Below, in pieces: positions 27,804 to 38,482 of a DNA stretch of 64,000 nt (the first letter of the stretch is position 1; every line of letters begins with the position of its first letter). This DNA is from Microbulbifer sp. A4B17 (GTDB taxonomy: Bacteria; Pseudomonadota; Gammaproteobacteria; Pseudomonadales; Cellvibrionaceae): the NCBI RefSeq assembly GCF_003076275.1, contig NZ_CP029064.1:2924501-2988500 (forward strand), in the 5' to 3' direction. The position numbers and the translations under genes were made by a program. The notes beneath the pieces are model-generated. The model saw only the letters and a program-made list of their open reading frames with translations, was not told the DNA's origin and searched no databases.

Positions 27804-28902
27804 CTTGCTCGGTGCCCGCAGAATTGCTCATTACTAGCACTGAGCTGGTAAATCCAACACGAAGCTTTACGGCCTCAGGAACTTCTGTCAGATGAATCCT
27901 AACGGGAATTCGCTGTGCGAGGCGAATCCAGTCAAATGTGGGATTTACCATTGGTAATAAGTCATTACCTGCAGTTCCATCCTTGCGGGCAATACCCCAG
28001 CCAATACTCTCAACATACCCTTCCAACTCAAGATGAGGGTAAGCCATTAACTTCATAAAGGCTTTATCTCCCGGAGCAATTCGACGAACGAAAGTCTCGC
28101 GGAAAAAGCCATCAATGCGAAAGGTACTTATATCAACTACAGAAAGTGCAGGCTGATTGGCAACCGCCTGATCACCGTAACGAAAATCTATATTGGTCAC
28201 ATAACCAGAAACCGGAGCAACGACCGTTGTGTACTCCAGATTTAGCCGTGCCTGCTCCACGAGAGCATAAGCTGCACGAACGCCCGGATTGTCTGCTCCG
28301 AGTGCGCCCAATTGAGCTCTAACCTGCTCCAGCTCCGCTTGCGACTGCTCCAAAGCAGCCATAGATTCCACCAAACTGGCTTCTGCACCCGCTCGATACT
28401 CAATTGTGGATTCATATTCAGCCTGAGCAGCTTGTAATGCCCTTACTGATGTCGCCCTCTGCGGTAATAGTTCTCTCTGCCGATCGTACTCGGCCTTGGT
28501 TCTTGCGACTTCCGCATCAAGAGCGCCGATATTGCTTTTAGCGAGATCAATATTTGCTATGGACTCCCTAATTCTAGCTTCATAAGCGAGAACATTCTTG
28601 TTTTGAGCCCGGTAAGTATCGAGAGCTTCCTCGTACTCTGCCTTGGCCTCTTCTAAGGCTGCCTCATATATTCGAGGATCAATCTGAAACAAAAGCTCTC
28701 CAGCCTTAATAAACTGATTATTCTTAATCGGCAATTCAACTACCTGACCAGTTACCCTGGGAGTAACCTGTATAATATCCGCCTGCACCTTACCATCTCT
28801 GGTCCAAGGGTTATTTAGATACCTCCAGAACTGAAGGATGAGTAGCAGTAAAGCTAAAAACACTATCACTCCAGTCAAAATATATTTTCTATATTTAGCC
28901 AC
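27781..28902 (-). CDS. HlyD/EmrA-type periplasmic adaptor
   Basis: A 373-residue membrane-fusion protein: an inner-membrane anchor (about residues 8-27), lipoyl half DGKVQADIIQVTPRVTGQV, a long coiled-coil hairpin (about 90-205), second lipoyl half YTTVVAPVSGYV and beta-barrel region. It bridges the FUSC transporter and the outer-membrane channel. It starts two bases after the DUF1656 stop. Confidence 0.9.
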   Translation of the reverse strand: MAKYRKYILTGVIVFLALLLLILQFWRYLNNPWTRDGKVQADIIQVTPRVTGQVVELPIKNNQFIKAGELLFQIDPRIYEAALEEAKAEYEEALDTYRAQNKNVLAYEARIRESIANIDLAKSNIGALDAEVARTKAEYDRQRELLPQRATSVRALQAAQAEYESTIEYRAGAEASLVESMAALEQSQAELEQVRAQLGALGADNPGVRAAYALVEQARLNLEYTTVVAPVSGYVTNIDFRYGDQAVANQPALSVVDISTFRIDGFFRETFVRRIAPGDKAFMKLMAYPHLELEGYVESIGWGIARKDGTAGNDLLPMVNPTFDWIRLAQRIPVRIHLTEVPEAVKLRVGFTSSVLVMSNSAGTEQDEPVQSQ

Positions 28903-28904
28903 TA

Positions 28905-29117
28905 CTATATTCCTAAAAACACCCTTCCTATAATAATTGCATAAATCATACTGAGAGAAATAATGACAACCGGCGGGTTTGCAAAGTATCGAGACAAGCG
29001 ATATCGATCCAACAACCTGGCCGTGAGTAATGCCGCAATAACACCAAACAGAGCTATCACCAATATTGGAGACAGGTAGAAACTGCCTATTGATATATCA
29101 TGCGGTACCCTTTGCAT
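28905..29117 (-). CDS. DUF1656 (AaeX-like) small membrane protein
   Basis: A 70-residue protein with two membrane segments and the family feature of an early IGSFYLSPILV stretch. DUF1656 proteins such as AaeX accompany FUSC/AaeB pumps and their adaptors; their exact role is unknown. The gene lies between the FUSC and HlyD genes with gaps of 17 and 2 bases. Confidence 0.88.
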   Translation of the reverse strand: MQRVPHDISIGSFYLSPILVIALFGVIAALLTARLLDRYRLSRYFANPPVVIISLSMIYAIIIGRVFLGI

Positions 29118-29134
29118 TTAAAATCCTAAAAACA

Positions 29135-31315
29135 TTAAAGACACCTTTCCTCACAGAAGGCCTTCCAATCCACAGACTCTGAAAGACGACGAAACTCTGT
29201 CAGATAATTATTAATACAGTGCGTAACACCCAAGAAATACAGGAAATTTGTTACACCCTCCTTAGATTTTTCACTACACTCCCTCAACTCCATTAACTCA
29301 CCAACATCGATGTTCGCTCTTTCAAAAATCCTCCTATAACCTCTCCGCAGAGATTCAATATCAACCGCTTGATTACTACCAGATAAATAAATAAGTATTT
29401 TGCTGGCAAGCCTCCTCCATATAAACGCTTCTCGGAGCAATTTTTTAGGCGCCACAAAATTCATTTTTTTCTTATCTATCCTGTATAAAATTTTAACCTG
29501 ATTAGATATCAACATAACCAAACCAATAATGCTTTGCATCTGGTTTCTAGTCATTCCTCGCATATTTTTATCAGAAATACCTTCCACCCAATAAAAAACA
29601 TTCTTTCTAGCGATCATAATGATATTTAGGTGGTACAATATGTATAATCTAAAAAATATTGACTTTCTCTTTTTCTCCGGGATATCACCCTCCACTACCA
29701 GCCACGCTGCACTATTGAGAATTCTATCAATATTCCTCTTTAAATTTATTTCCGGGTGGGAAGTAAAAGGAATATTCCTGGAAACCGCCAAGATACAGAA
29801 AATAATTGCCAACACAAATAGATAGTTTGTATAAACTACAAAACTATACTCTTGGATATTGTTAAAATTGAAAATAATCTGCGGAAAAATCAGAACTAAC
29901 GTTCGGATCATTGATTGGGGTCCAAAGACTCTGTTCGAAGAAAAGCTTACTACAAAAGTCCATAAAAATATCACAACTGCCAGAGAATAAAAGCCATGCA
30001 ACTTTGGCATAAGAAAGAAATATATAGGTGCCGACAAGATGCAAACTAGAATTGTGAAAGTACAGGTTTCAAACAATTGAATCTTTGGGGTCATTGCTGC
30101 AAGAATACCTATTACTGTTATCAGCAACATAACCAGCAACCCACCAATCATATCAGGAATAAACAGATAAGCCAGGTAAGCAATCCACATTCCCATCAGC
30201 ACACGGACAATATTAATCAGCCTGTCCGGGTCGGGAATTAACGCACCAAGCCATCCTATACCATCACTATTTACACGTTTAGAATAGGAATCACCCAGGA
30301 TTTGTATATCATTTACCGAATCAATTAAAGATCGAGTTTCTACCTCCAAATCATTTAAGGATTTTCTAGTAACCGATAAAGCAGCGGTTTCAAAGGTTGA
30401 CAATCTCTTTACCTCTTCAATATTTCCTCGAACCACTCGCTCATTGGCGCTATCCGCCGACCTATCACCTGAGAGTGCAATCTCCACTTGCGCGAGACGC
30501 CCCTCTATATCTGACATATATTCATCCACACCAATAAGGAATTTCGATATACCCAGGTCACCTGAGAGCGCCAGGCTTTCTTCTAACTTTAGGAGGGATT
30601 GCGTGACGGCTGTCGCACAGTGACCAAAGTGATTCCACTGCTTTCGACACTCCCACACCTCGTAACTATCAGAGCTCGCATCACTAATAGCTGTCTGTAA
30701 GCGCGTATCCAGATCTAAAAGAGCGACACGATTTTTACGCCTGATCTTTACTTTCTCGCCGCTTTTAACTCGAGTAAAACAACCATCCACAAATCGTCGA
30801 TGTTCTCTCAATAATTCCAAGGATGCTCGCTTTAATTCACCTCGACTACAATTAGGCCAGATTAAAACAGCTATCAGCCCATAGACGATTATTCCGAGCA
30901 AGGACTCCTGAATCCTTAAGACACCTGCCTTATAGGAGATAGAAAAATCACCGCCAGTCACATCCCACAACAATAAGATGACATAACCACTTGTCACCCA
31001 AAAATATTGGTAGTTAGATCGCTGTAAAAAATAAACACAGATAGATACCCAAATAGATAGCGCTATCATAAACAACCAGCGATCCTGGGGAAATAATGCG
31101 ACGATTATCCAACCGGCCAGCAAAGCAAATAGTGTCCCTAAAATCCACAAAATAGCACGATTTAACGACTGCCCAAGATTTGCCTGGCTGCAAACAATAA
31201 CAGCAAATCCCCCCCAAAAAGGTTTTTCCCAATTTAGACCCAAGGCGATGGCATAAACGATTACTAAAGCTGTTGCTAGCTTAAACGACTCTTTAGCATT
31301 ACGAGATAACTGCAA
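29135..31315 (-). CDS. FUSC-family (AaeB-like) efflux transporter
   Basis: A 726-residue inner-membrane transporter with two blocks of membrane segments (about 10-165 and 365-515), each followed by a cytosolic helical region, as in AaeB and fusaric-acid resistance proteins. The start LSRNAKESFKLATALVIVYA and NWEKPFWGGFAVIVCSQ are typical. It is the first gene of a four-gene operon (transporter, DUF1656, adaptor, channel), a full envelope-spanning pump for aromatic acids or similar weak acids by analogy. No dedicated regulator is adjacent. Confidence 0.88.
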   Translation of the reverse strand: MQLSRNAKESFKLATALVIVYAIALGLNWEKPFWGGFAVIVCSQANLGQSLNRAILWILGTLFALLAGWIIVALFPQDRWLFMIALSIWVSICVYFLQRSNYQYFWVTSGYVILLLWDVTGGDFSISYKAGVLRIQESLLGIIVYGLIAVLIWPNCSRGELKRASLELLREHRRFVDGCFTRVKSGEKVKIRRKNRVALLDLDTRLQTAISDASSDSYEVWECRKQWNHFGHCATAVTQSLLKLEESLALSGDLGISKFLIGVDEYMSDIEGRLAQVEIALSGDRSADSANERVVRGNIEEVKRLSTFETAALSVTRKSLNDLEVETRSLIDSVNDIQILGDSYSKRVNSDGIGWLGALIPDPDRLINIVRVLMGMWIAYLAYLFIPDMIGGLLVMLLITVIGILAAMTPKIQLFETCTFTILVCILSAPIYFFLMPKLHGFYSLAVVIFLWTFVVSFSSNRVFGPQSMIRTLVLIFPQIIFNFNNIQEYSFVVYTNYLFVLAIIFCILAVSRNIPFTSHPEINLKRNIDRILNSAAWLVVEGDIPEKKRKSIFFRLYILYHLNIIMIARKNVFYWVEGISDKNMRGMTRNQMQSIIGLVMLISNQVKILYRIDKKKMNFVAPKKLLREAFIWRRLASKILIYLSGSNQAVDIESLRRGYRRIFERANIDVGELMELRECSEKSKEGVTNFLYFLGVTHCINNYLTEFRRLSESVDWKAFCEERCL

Positions 31316-31688
31316 AGCCTTCTCCGACCATTCCTACTCACTGTTGCATCGCCTATTTGATCTATGACGCAGCAATATAGTTATTCCTAAAGCTATAATG
31401 GATAGCCAAAAGGGAGTATGGCATATAAAAGAGTTGAGAAATCAGCGATTAAATTGCAGGTGGTGTGAGAGCTACTGTCTTATAAACCAACAATAACTAT
31501 AAAAGCTCAATCTTACGACTAGAGGTTATTTATTGGCAGTCAGAACTGCTTTTCTAGAAAAGCTCCATAAGCAACCAAGAGAGACTTTGGTGCACTTTTC
31601 TATTAAAAGAGCTTCAGAAAAAACCTCTTATGGAATTTACCATCCTCAAAGCACCTATTACTCATAGATCTTTAAAACAATATAGAAG
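31316..31688. other. Gene-free stretch upstream of the efflux operon
   Basis: It holds the presumed promoter of the FUSC operon. No operator palindrome, RNA or small gene was recognised. Confidence 0.45.
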
Positions 31689-32498
31689 TTATGTGCCAAC
31701 CGTCTTTGCAGACCAGACATTAACATCGGCACTCCATTCTGAAGCTTCATTATCATCTAAAAGATCATCAAGACCGCTCCCTGAAACTGAATTTCCAGTT
31801 ATGATATTAATCTGGTTTGGCAAATCATAAGGGCCGCCAATAGAAATGCCTGTTTCACTACTGTTAGATTCGGTATTACTGGCGACAACACAATATGACG
31901 TACCAACAGACATTCCATCAATTACTACCGCCCCAATCTTTGTACCAAGAACATTGTCTTCCAGATAATTGCTTCCGATATAAGAGAAAAAACCAACGCC
32001 AGTGATCCCGTAAATATCAATGCCCGAAACACTTCAAGCTAAAGCCAAATTACTCTCTCCCGAGTACGATACCCTAAGCATTCATGTTAGAGGTATTGGA
32101 ACGATGTTCTGGTGTATAACCTTGCCATCACGAACGGCATAAATACCGTTTTCGCTGAATTCCTCTATCATTACACCAATCACCGTATGAAAGCCACTCT
32201 CTACAAGTGACAATCCACTCTGGCAGTTTCTGATAACGCCATTATTAAGACGGGCATAGTCCCCTGCCGCAAGGATTCCGACACCGTCAGTGCTACGCTC
32301 AATCGAACCATCTCCTCCCATGGTAAGTTCTCCGCCAGGACCCTCAATAATTAAGACAGGGTCTTCACTACAAGAAAGCCCTTCACTAAGCAACTCCGAA
32401 TCTATAATAGTATCGCCACCATGCACCTGTGCTGAACAAATCGAGGAAAACCCAGATAGCGATATTACCAGTCCAGATATAAGGAAATTTTCTGAGAA
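31689..32498 (-). pseudogene. Decayed secreted parallel beta-helix protein
   Basis: One frame runs from 32498 to 31689 with two internal TGA codons (32082-32084, 32034-32036). Its N-terminal part reads ISGLVISLSGFSSICSAQVH, a signal peptide, but no ATG precedes it before an in-frame TAA, so the start is lost. The body has beta-helix turns such as GDGSIERSTDGVGILAAGDY, NNGVIRNCQSGLSL, SVSGIDIYGITGVGFFS and ITGNSVSGSGLDDLL. Such repeats occur in secreted or surface proteins of unknown binding specificity. Confidence 0.68.
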
Positions 32499-32650
32499 TT
32501 AACTACGGGATGAGCATCAGTAGAAAAATGGAATCTCATCACTGTTTTGCTCTGCTAAAACTGAAACGCTATGGGAATATTTTCTCAACCTAAATAATTA
32601 GCCAGATGTTATATCTATATATCAGCAATAGAAAAAATATTGAAGCTCAT

Positions 32651-33193
32651 TTATTTTGTATAAGTAATTTTCGGAAACTGAACAATTCCTTCGCCCTTCG
32701 ACTGATAACTACCGACTACTTCGAGATTTTTAAGTACAACCCCTTTCGGCATATTAACGCCATTGATAAACCTACCCGAATAATCCCAAAATCCCATATG
32801 ACAAGGATCAAATAGACCTTGCAGTGGCACTTCATTTTTGAACGGACTATATTCTTTTGACTCGTAAAGAAAACACCCTTTATATGTACTTTGCCGATAA
32901 TAAGCAAAAAATTCAGGTACAGCTCCTTCTTTATAGTAAGGGCCATTTGTCAACTTATTGTTAGCAATAAGATCTTTGGCATATTCCTCAGTAGGTCGAT
33001 AAACTGCTAAGGGTCTACCCTCATGTTCAAAGACACGTACTTTACCTTTTGGAATCGAGAGAATATTAACTTTTAGGGGCTTTTCAATAGCTGAAGATGG
33101 CTTTAAGCTTTCTAAAAACGGATACAAAGAGAATAGTAAACCCGCACAAACCAAACCCGAAACACACCGCGCAAGAATTTTCCTTTTGCTCAT
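32651..33193 (-). CDS. Rieske-like membrane-anchored protein lacking cluster ligands
   Basis: A 180-residue protein with an N-terminal membrane anchor (about 8-28). The C-terminal half resembles a Rieske domain: GKVRVFEHEGRPLAVYRPT, then GLFDPCHMGFWDYSGRF, which parallels the CPCHGSxFDxxGR box. Of the four usual [2Fe-2S] ligands only the equivalents of Cys107 and His132 remain; the other histidine and cysteine positions hold Leu109 and Asp129. It is therefore unlikely to carry a normal cluster. Function is unknown. The homology is weak and could be coincidental. Confidence 0.5.
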   Translation of the reverse strand: MSKRKILARCVSGLVCAGLLFSLYPFLESLKPSSAIEKPLKVNILSIPKGKVRVFEHEGRPLAVYRPTEEYAKDLIANNKLTNGPYYKEGAVPEFFAYYRQSTYKGCFLYESKEYSPFKNEVPLQGLFDPCHMGFWDYSGRFINGVNMPKGVVLKNLEVVGSYQSKGEGIVQFPKITYTK

Positions 33194-33404
33194 TACAACC
33201 CTTTAGAATGTACCATTTAATAGTTACCGAGCCTTAACCACCCGGCCTCTTAAGAAGCATTGAATGCGTCCAACCTTACCAACCAGGAATTCATGATAAT
33301 AGTTAAAAGCAGAGACGAAGCAACAAGTTTACCGAAAATAAAGTGGATTAGACTGAAACAATTGAGTTCAAACCTGATAATAAATGGTTCAGATAATCCA
33401 AAAA

Positions 33405-33435
33405 ATAAAAAAGGCCCCTAATGGGGCCTTTTTTC
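33405..33435. terminator. Bidirectional terminator downstream of glcB
   Basis: The stem AAGGCCCC/GGGGCCTT with loop TAAT is flanked by A-runs and T-runs on both sides, so it works on either strand. It lies 22 bases after the glcB stop. Confidence 0.85.
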
Positions 33436-33457
33436 TGAAGTACAACCAAGTCAACAA

Positions 33458-35632
33458 TTAAACTTTTAGAGCCTTAAATTCACGTCTGCGGCGATGTAAA
33501 ACCGGTTCGGTATAACCATTCGGCTGGGCACAACCTTCAAATACCAGCTCACAAGCAGCCTGGAAGGCAACGCTCTTATCAAAGTTCGGTGCCATATCGT
33601 TATAGTTGGAGTCGCCGGCATTCTGGCGGTCTACCACAGCAGCCATACGCTCCATGGTTTCACGCACTTGCTTTTCGCTAACGATACCGTGCTTGAGCCA
33701 GTTGGCGATATGCTGGGAGGAAATTCTCAGGGTTGCACGGTCTTCCATCAGGCCGACATCATTGATATCCGGCACCTTGGAGCAACCCACGCCCTGCTCT
33801 ACCCAGCGTACTACATAGCCGAGAATACCTTGAGCATTGTTGTCCAACTCGAGCTGGATATCTTTTGCACTCCAGTTGGTTTCAGTCGCTACCGGAACCG
33901 TTAAAATATCTTCCAGCTTAGCGTGATGGCGATGTTGAATCTCTTCCTGGCGGCGATTCACATCCACTTTGTGGTAGTGCAAGGCATGCAAGGTAGCAGC
34001 CGTAGGCGACGGTACCCACGCCGTGTTGGCACCAGCCATTGGGTGGGCCAACTTAGCGTGCATCATGGCTGACATCTGGTCTGGAATTGGCCACATGCCT
34101 TTACCAATTTGTGCTCTGCCCTTCAAACCACTGTTCAGACCAACATCCACATTCCACTCTTCGTAGGCGCTAATCCAAGTGGATTGCTTCATATCACCCT
34201 TGCGAATCATGGGGCCTGCAAGCATGGAAGTATGGATCTCGTCACCGGTGCGATCCAGGAAGCCAGTATTAATAAAGACAACACGCTCTTTCGCTTCGGC
34301 AATACAGGCTTTGAGGTTCACAGTGGTGCGACGCTCTTCATCCATAATGCCCATTTTTACCGTGTAACGGGGCAGGTCGAGTGCATCTTCGATTCGGTTA
34401 AACAGAGTATTGGCGAAAGCCACTTCCTCCGGGCCGTGCATCTTAGGTTTTACGATATAGATACTGCCTTCACGGGAATTCTTGATCGGGCTCTCACCAC
34501 GGAGATCGTGCAAAGCGATCAGGCTGGTGATCATACCATCGAGAATTCCTTCGGGGATTTCCTGGCCATCGCCAAACAGCACTGCATCATTGGTCATCAG
34601 GTGGCCAACATTGCGCACGAACATCAGGCTGCGCCCCGGCAGGGTCAGCTGATTGCCATTTGGGGTAGTGTATTCACGATCCGCATTGAGCTTGCGCTCA
34701 AAGGTCTTACCGCCTTTATTGATAGTCTCTTTCAGATCTCCCTTCATCAAGCCGAGCCAGTTGCGATAAACCACCACTTTATCTTCAGCGTCAACAGCCG
34801 CTACCGAATCCTCGCAATCCATAATGGTGGTCAGTGCGGACTCCACAAGCACATCTTTAATACCTGCATCATCGGTTTTACCGATGGGGCTCTCGCGATC
34901 GACCTGGATCTCAAAATGCAGACCATGCTGTTTCAACAGGATACTGGAGGGCTCTTCGCTGTCACCGAGGTAGCCAGCGAACTGCTTGGCATCTTTTAAG
35001 GTAGCGATGTCGCCGTTGGCCTGAACCACTTCCAGCAGTGAGCCATTGATGCGGTACTGCACCGCCTCCGCGTGACTGCCGCAGGTGAGCGGGGCCGACT
35101 GATCGAGGAAGTTGCGCGCATATTCAATCACTTTAGCGCCACGAACCGGGTTGTACTCGGTTCCTTTTTCGGCCCCACCCTCTTCACTGATAACATCGGT
35201 ACCGTAGAGGGCATCGTACAGGCTGCCCCAGCGCGCGTTAGCTGCATTGAGTGCATAGCGGGCATTCATCACCGGTACTACTAACTGGGGGCCGGCAAGG
35301 ACTGCAATCTCTTCGTCGACATTTTCAGTGGATGCACTGAACTCTGCCGGCTCTTCAGCGAGGTAGCCGATATCCTGCAGGAAGGTCTTGTAACCTTCCA
35401 GATTACGGAACCCTTCGGGATTATCGGTATGCCAGCGGTCAATTGTTTCCTGTAATTCATCACGCTTTTCCAGCAGGGCGCGATTTACTGGCACCAGATC
35501 GTGGATTATTGATTCCAACTTGGCCCAGAAAGCTTCGGCATTAACTCCAGTTCCTGGAAGCACCTCCTCGCAAACCAGGTTGTAAAGTTCTGGTGCGATT
35601 TGCAGATCGCCGATTTGGACTCGTTCCGTCAT
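33458..35632 (-). CDS. glcB: Malate synthase G
   Basis: A 724-residue malate synthase of the monomeric G type (E. coli GlcB has 723), condensing glyoxylate with acetyl-CoA. Signatures include [22 protein letters not shown] (part), [17 protein letters not shown], the [17 protein letters not shown] block, [17 protein letters not shown] and the C-terminal [21 protein letters not shown] region (part). It is the glyoxylate-shunt partner of aceA, and a LysR gene lies between them in the same direction as glcB. Confidence 0.96.
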   Translation of the reverse strand: MTERVQIGDLQIAPELYNLVCEEVLPGTGVNAEAFWAKLESIIHDLVPVNRALLEKRDELQETIDRWHTDNPEGFRNLEGYKTFLQDIGYLAEEPAEFSASTENVDEEIAVLAGPQLVVPVMNARYALNAANARWGSLYDALYGTDVISEEGGAEKGTEYNPVRGAKVIEYARNFLDQSAPLTCGSHAEAVQYRINGSLLEVVQANGDIATLKDAKQFAGYLGDSEEPSSILLKQHGLHFEIQVDRESPIGKTDDAGIKDVLVESALTTIMDCEDSVAAVDAEDKVVVYRNWLGLMKGDLKETINKGGKTFERKLNADREYTTPNGNQLTLPGRSLMFVRNVGHLMTNDAVLFGDGQEIPEGILDGMITSLIALHDLRGESPIKNSREGSIYIVKPKMHGPEEVAFANTLFNRIEDALDLPRYTVKMGIMDEERRTTVNLKACIAEAKERVVFINTGFLDRTGDEIHTSMLAGPMIRKGDMKQSTWISAYEEWNVDVGLNSGLKGRAQIGKGMWPIPDQMSAMMHAKLAHPMAGANTAWVPSPTAATLHALHYHKVDVNRRQEEIQHRHHAKLEDILTVPVATETNWSAKDIQLELDNNAQGILGYVVRWVEQGVGCSKVPDINDVGLMEDRATLRISSQHIANWLKHGIVSEKQVRETMERMAAVVDRQNAGDSNYNDMAPNFDKSVAFQAACELVFEGCAQPNGYTEPVLHRRRREFKALKV

Positions 35633-35808
35633 ACCCAGGGCCTCTCATCTGATTGTTGGTATAGCGGCATTCTAAACAGCCAATTCCACATACCGCTAAT
35701 TTATAGACACAATTCCCACTATTCATAGATCGAATTTTTATGACAAAGCGGTAGATGTGCGATTGCCCGGATAGAACCGCGCAGACACACCGCCCTGCTG
35801 CAACACTG

Positions 35809-36744
35809 TTACAAAGCGCGGCCAATATCGAGAATTAAACGGCGCAGCCAGCGATGTGGGGCACTCTGTTGCAACAGTGGGCTCCAAGCCATTTTTAACT
35901 CCAGATTGGGAATGTCCAGGGGTGGATCACGCCTGACCACACGGGGATTATCACTGGCCAGCTGAGCCAGGCGAGTGGGTACCGTTACAATAAGATCGCT
36001 CTGTTCAGCCAGCAGCATAGCTACCTGATAGTGACGGGTGAAAACGGAGATATCCCGCTTCTCGCCCAAGCGACCTATGGCCTCATCCACCCAACCCAAA
36101 CGCTGTACATCTTCCGGGTTAACCCCGACACCCACCCCCATACCGGTCTTGCTCACCCAGATATGCTGGGCCTCCAGGTAGCTCTGCAGGTTGTAGTCCC
36201 GGAGTATCGGGTTATCGGCGCGCATCACACAGGAGAAGCTATCGCGCCACACGGTGGCCTGGTGGAAGCTCTGCGGCATACTGTCAAAGCGATTGATTAC
36301 CATGTCCACTTTGCCCTGCTCCACATCCACAAAGCTCACATCACTGGGTGTCATGATGTCCAGGCTGATACCCGGAGCGTCGTCCCTCAGCTGCTTGAGC
36401 AGCGGCGGTATCAGGGTGGACTCGGCGTAGTCACTGGCCATGATGCGGAAGGTGCGGCGGGTATTGGCAGGGTCAAAATCCCGATTCGGCTGGATGACAC
36501 GATCGATAGAAGAAAGTGCCTCACGCACCATAGGCTGCAACTCCAGTGCCCGTTCCGTGGGCATCATGCCCTCGCGGGTGCGCACCAGCAGCGGATCGTC
36601 AAACAGCTCCCGCAGGCGCTTCAGACCATTGCTCATTGCCGGCTGGGACAGCCCCAGGTAATTCGCCGCACGGGTCACATTGCGTTCGCGCAGCAGCACA
36701 TCGAGGTAAACCAGCAGGTTCAGGTCAGCTCTTTCCAGTTGCAT
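35809..36744 (-). CDS. LysR-family transcriptional regulator
   Basis: A 311-residue LysR protein: N-terminal helix-turn-helix (about 7-65: LNLLVYLDVLLRERNVTRAA, LGLSQPAMSNGLKRLRELF), then the effector domain. It resembles the NodD/LeuO-like group. It is divergent from aceA with 113 bases between, and upstream of glcB in the same orientation, so control of the glyoxylate shunt is likely but inferred from position only. Confidence 0.88.
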   Translation of the reverse strand: MQLERADLNLLVYLDVLLRERNVTRAANYLGLSQPAMSNGLKRLRELFDDPLLVRTREGMMPTERALELQPMVREALSSIDRVIQPNRDFDPANTRRTFRIMASDYAESTLIPPLLKQLRDDAPGISLDIMTPSDVSFVDVEQGKVDMVINRFDSMPQSFHQATVWRDSFSCVMRADNPILRDYNLQSYLEAQHIWVSKTGMGVGVGVNPEDVQRLGWVDEAIGRLGEKRDISVFTRHYQVAMLLAEQSDLIVTVPTRLAQLASDNPRVVRRDPPLDIPNLELKMAWSPLLQQSAPHRWLRRLILDIGRAL

Positions 36745-36788
36745 ACATCATTCGCCAAATCGATAGTGAAAATAAAATCAATAAATTA

Positions 36789-36801
36789 GGCAAATTATGC
36801 C
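36789..36801. promoter_or_regulatory. Candidate LysR site in the aceA divergent promoter
   Basis: The inverted repeat GGCA-AATTA-TGCC lies 45 bases upstream of the LysR start and 57 upstream of aceA. It is short, so support is modest. Confidence 0.3.
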
Positions 36802-36857
36802 ACTACTCCTAAGATACTCAACACCTAATCGCAGTCACCGTTTAAGGATTTACAGTC

Positions 36858-38456
36858 ATGTCCACTTACACCCAAGACATCGACGCGGTAGCAAAGCTCC
36901 GTGAAAGCCATGGCAGCTCCTGGGACGCCATCGATCCCGAATCCGTTGCCCGTATGCGTGCCCAGAATAAATTCAAGCACGGCCTGGATATTGCCAGGTA
37001 CACCGCCAATATCATGCGCGCCGACATGGAGAATTACGACAAGGACTCGTCCAAGTACACCCAATCCCTGGGTTGCTGGCACGGTTTCATCGGTCAGCAG
37101 AAGATGATTTCTATTAAGAAGCACTTCGAAGGCAACACCGACCGTCGCTACCTGTACCTGTCCGGCTGGATGGTCGCCGCTCTGCGCAGCGAATTCGGTC
37201 CCCTTCCCGACCAGTCCATGCACGAAAAAACTTCTGTAGCCGCCCTGATCGAAGAGCTCTACACCTTCCTGCGCCAGGCTGACGCCCGCGAACTGAACGA
37301 CCTGTTCCGTGAAGTCGACGCCGCTCGCGAAGCTGGCGACAAAGCCGCCGAAAAAGCCGCCCAGGACAAGATCGACAACCACAAGACCCATATTGTACCG
37401 ATCATCGCCGATATCGACGCAGGTTTCGGTAACGCCGAAGCAACTTACCTGCTGGCCAAGAAAATGATTGAAGCGGGTGCTTGCTGCATCCAGATCGAGA
37501 ACCAGGTTTCCGACGAGAAACAGTGTGGCCACCAGGACGGTAAAGTGACCGTTCCCCACGAAGACTTCCTCGCCAAAATCCGCGCAGTTCGCTACGCGTT
37601 CCTGGAACTGGGTGTAGACAACGGCGTTATCGTTGCCCGCACCGACTCCCTGGGCGCCGGCCTGACCAAGCAGATCGCTGTAACCAATGAGCCGGGTGAC
37701 CTGGGTGACCAGTACAACTCGTTCCTGGATTGCGAAGAAATCGACGCATCCGAGCTGGCCAACGGCGACGTTATCATCAACCGCGAAGGCAAGCTGCTGC
37801 GCCCCAAGCGCCTGGCTTCCAACCTGTTCCAGTTCCGCAAGGGCACTGGTGAAGCGCGCTGCATCCTGGACAGCATCACTTCTTTGCAGAACGGTGCCGA
37901 CCTGATCTGGATCGAGACCGAGAAGCCCCACGTTCGCCAGATTGGCGGCATGATGGACGAAATCCGCAAAGTGGTTCCCAATGCGAAGCTGGTTTACAAC
38001 AACAGCCCATCTTTCAACTGGACCCTGAACTTCCGCCAGCAGGTGTTCGATGCATGGTCTGAAGAAGGCAAAGATGTATCCGCTTACAACCGCGACAACC
38101 TGATGAGCGCTGAGTACGACAACACTGAACTGTCTGCAGCAGCTGACGAGAAGATCCGCACCTTCCAGGCCGACGCGGCTCGCGAAGCTGGTATCTTCCA
38201 CCACCTGATCACCCTGCCGACCTACCACACTGCGGCCCTGTCTACCGACAACCTGGCCAAAGAGTACTTCGGTGAGCAAGGCATGCTGGGCTACGTGAAA
38301 GGTGTACAGCGCAAAGAGATCCGTCAAGGTATCGCCTGCGTTAAGCACCAGAACATGGCTGGCTCCGACATCGGCGACGACCACAAAGAGTACTTCGCTG
38401 GCGACGCAGCCCTGAAGGCTGGCGGTAAAGACAACACCATGAACCAGTTCGGTTAA
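36858..38456 (+). CDS. aceA: Isocitrate lyase
   Basis: A 532-residue isocitrate lyase of the longer Pseudomonas type, splitting isocitrate into succinate and glyoxylate. The catalytic loop is the K-Q-C-G-H segment of SDEKQCGHQDGK, preceded by IVPIIADIDAGFGNAEATYL (metal site) and followed by VIVARTDSLGA and NNSPSFNW. Codon use is strongly biased toward C/G third positions, typical for a highly expressed gene. A good terminator follows. Confidence 0.96.
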   Translation: MSTYTQDIDAVAKLRESHGSSWDAIDPESVARMRAQNKFKHGLDIARYTANIMRADMENYDKDSSKYTQSLGCWHGFIGQQKMISIKKHFEGNTDRRYLYLSGWMVAALRSEFGPLPDQSMHEKTSVAALIEELYTFLRQADARELNDLFREVDAAREAGDKAAEKAAQDKIDNHKTHIVPIIADIDAGFGNAEATYLLAKKMIEAGACCIQIENQVSDEKQCGHQDGKVTVPHEDFLAKIRAVRYAFLELGVDNGVIVARTDSLGAGLTKQIAVTNEPGDLGDQYNSFLDCEEIDASELANGDVIINREGKLLRPKRLASNLFQFRKGTGEARCILDSITSLQNGADLIWIETEKPHVRQIGGMMDEIRKVVPNAKLVYNNSPSFNWTLNFRQQVFDAWSEEGKDVSAYNRDNLMSAEYDNTELSAAADEKIRTFQADAAREAGIFHHLITLPTYHTAALSTDNLAKEYFGEQGMLGYVKGVQRKEIRQGIACVKHQNMAGSDIGDDHKEYFAGDAALKAGGKDNTMNQFG

Positions 38457-38482
38457 GCAACCGATAGGGTTCCAGTAAATTT

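Noticed and set aside
34109-34999. A 296-codon plus-strand frame opposite glcB
   Set aside because: Antisense to malate synthase; no ribosome site or family features.
36825-38384. A 519-codon open frame on the minus strand across aceA
   Set aside because: It is fully antisense to isocitrate lyase; the strong third-position bias of aceA creates open antisense frames. No domain is recognisable.
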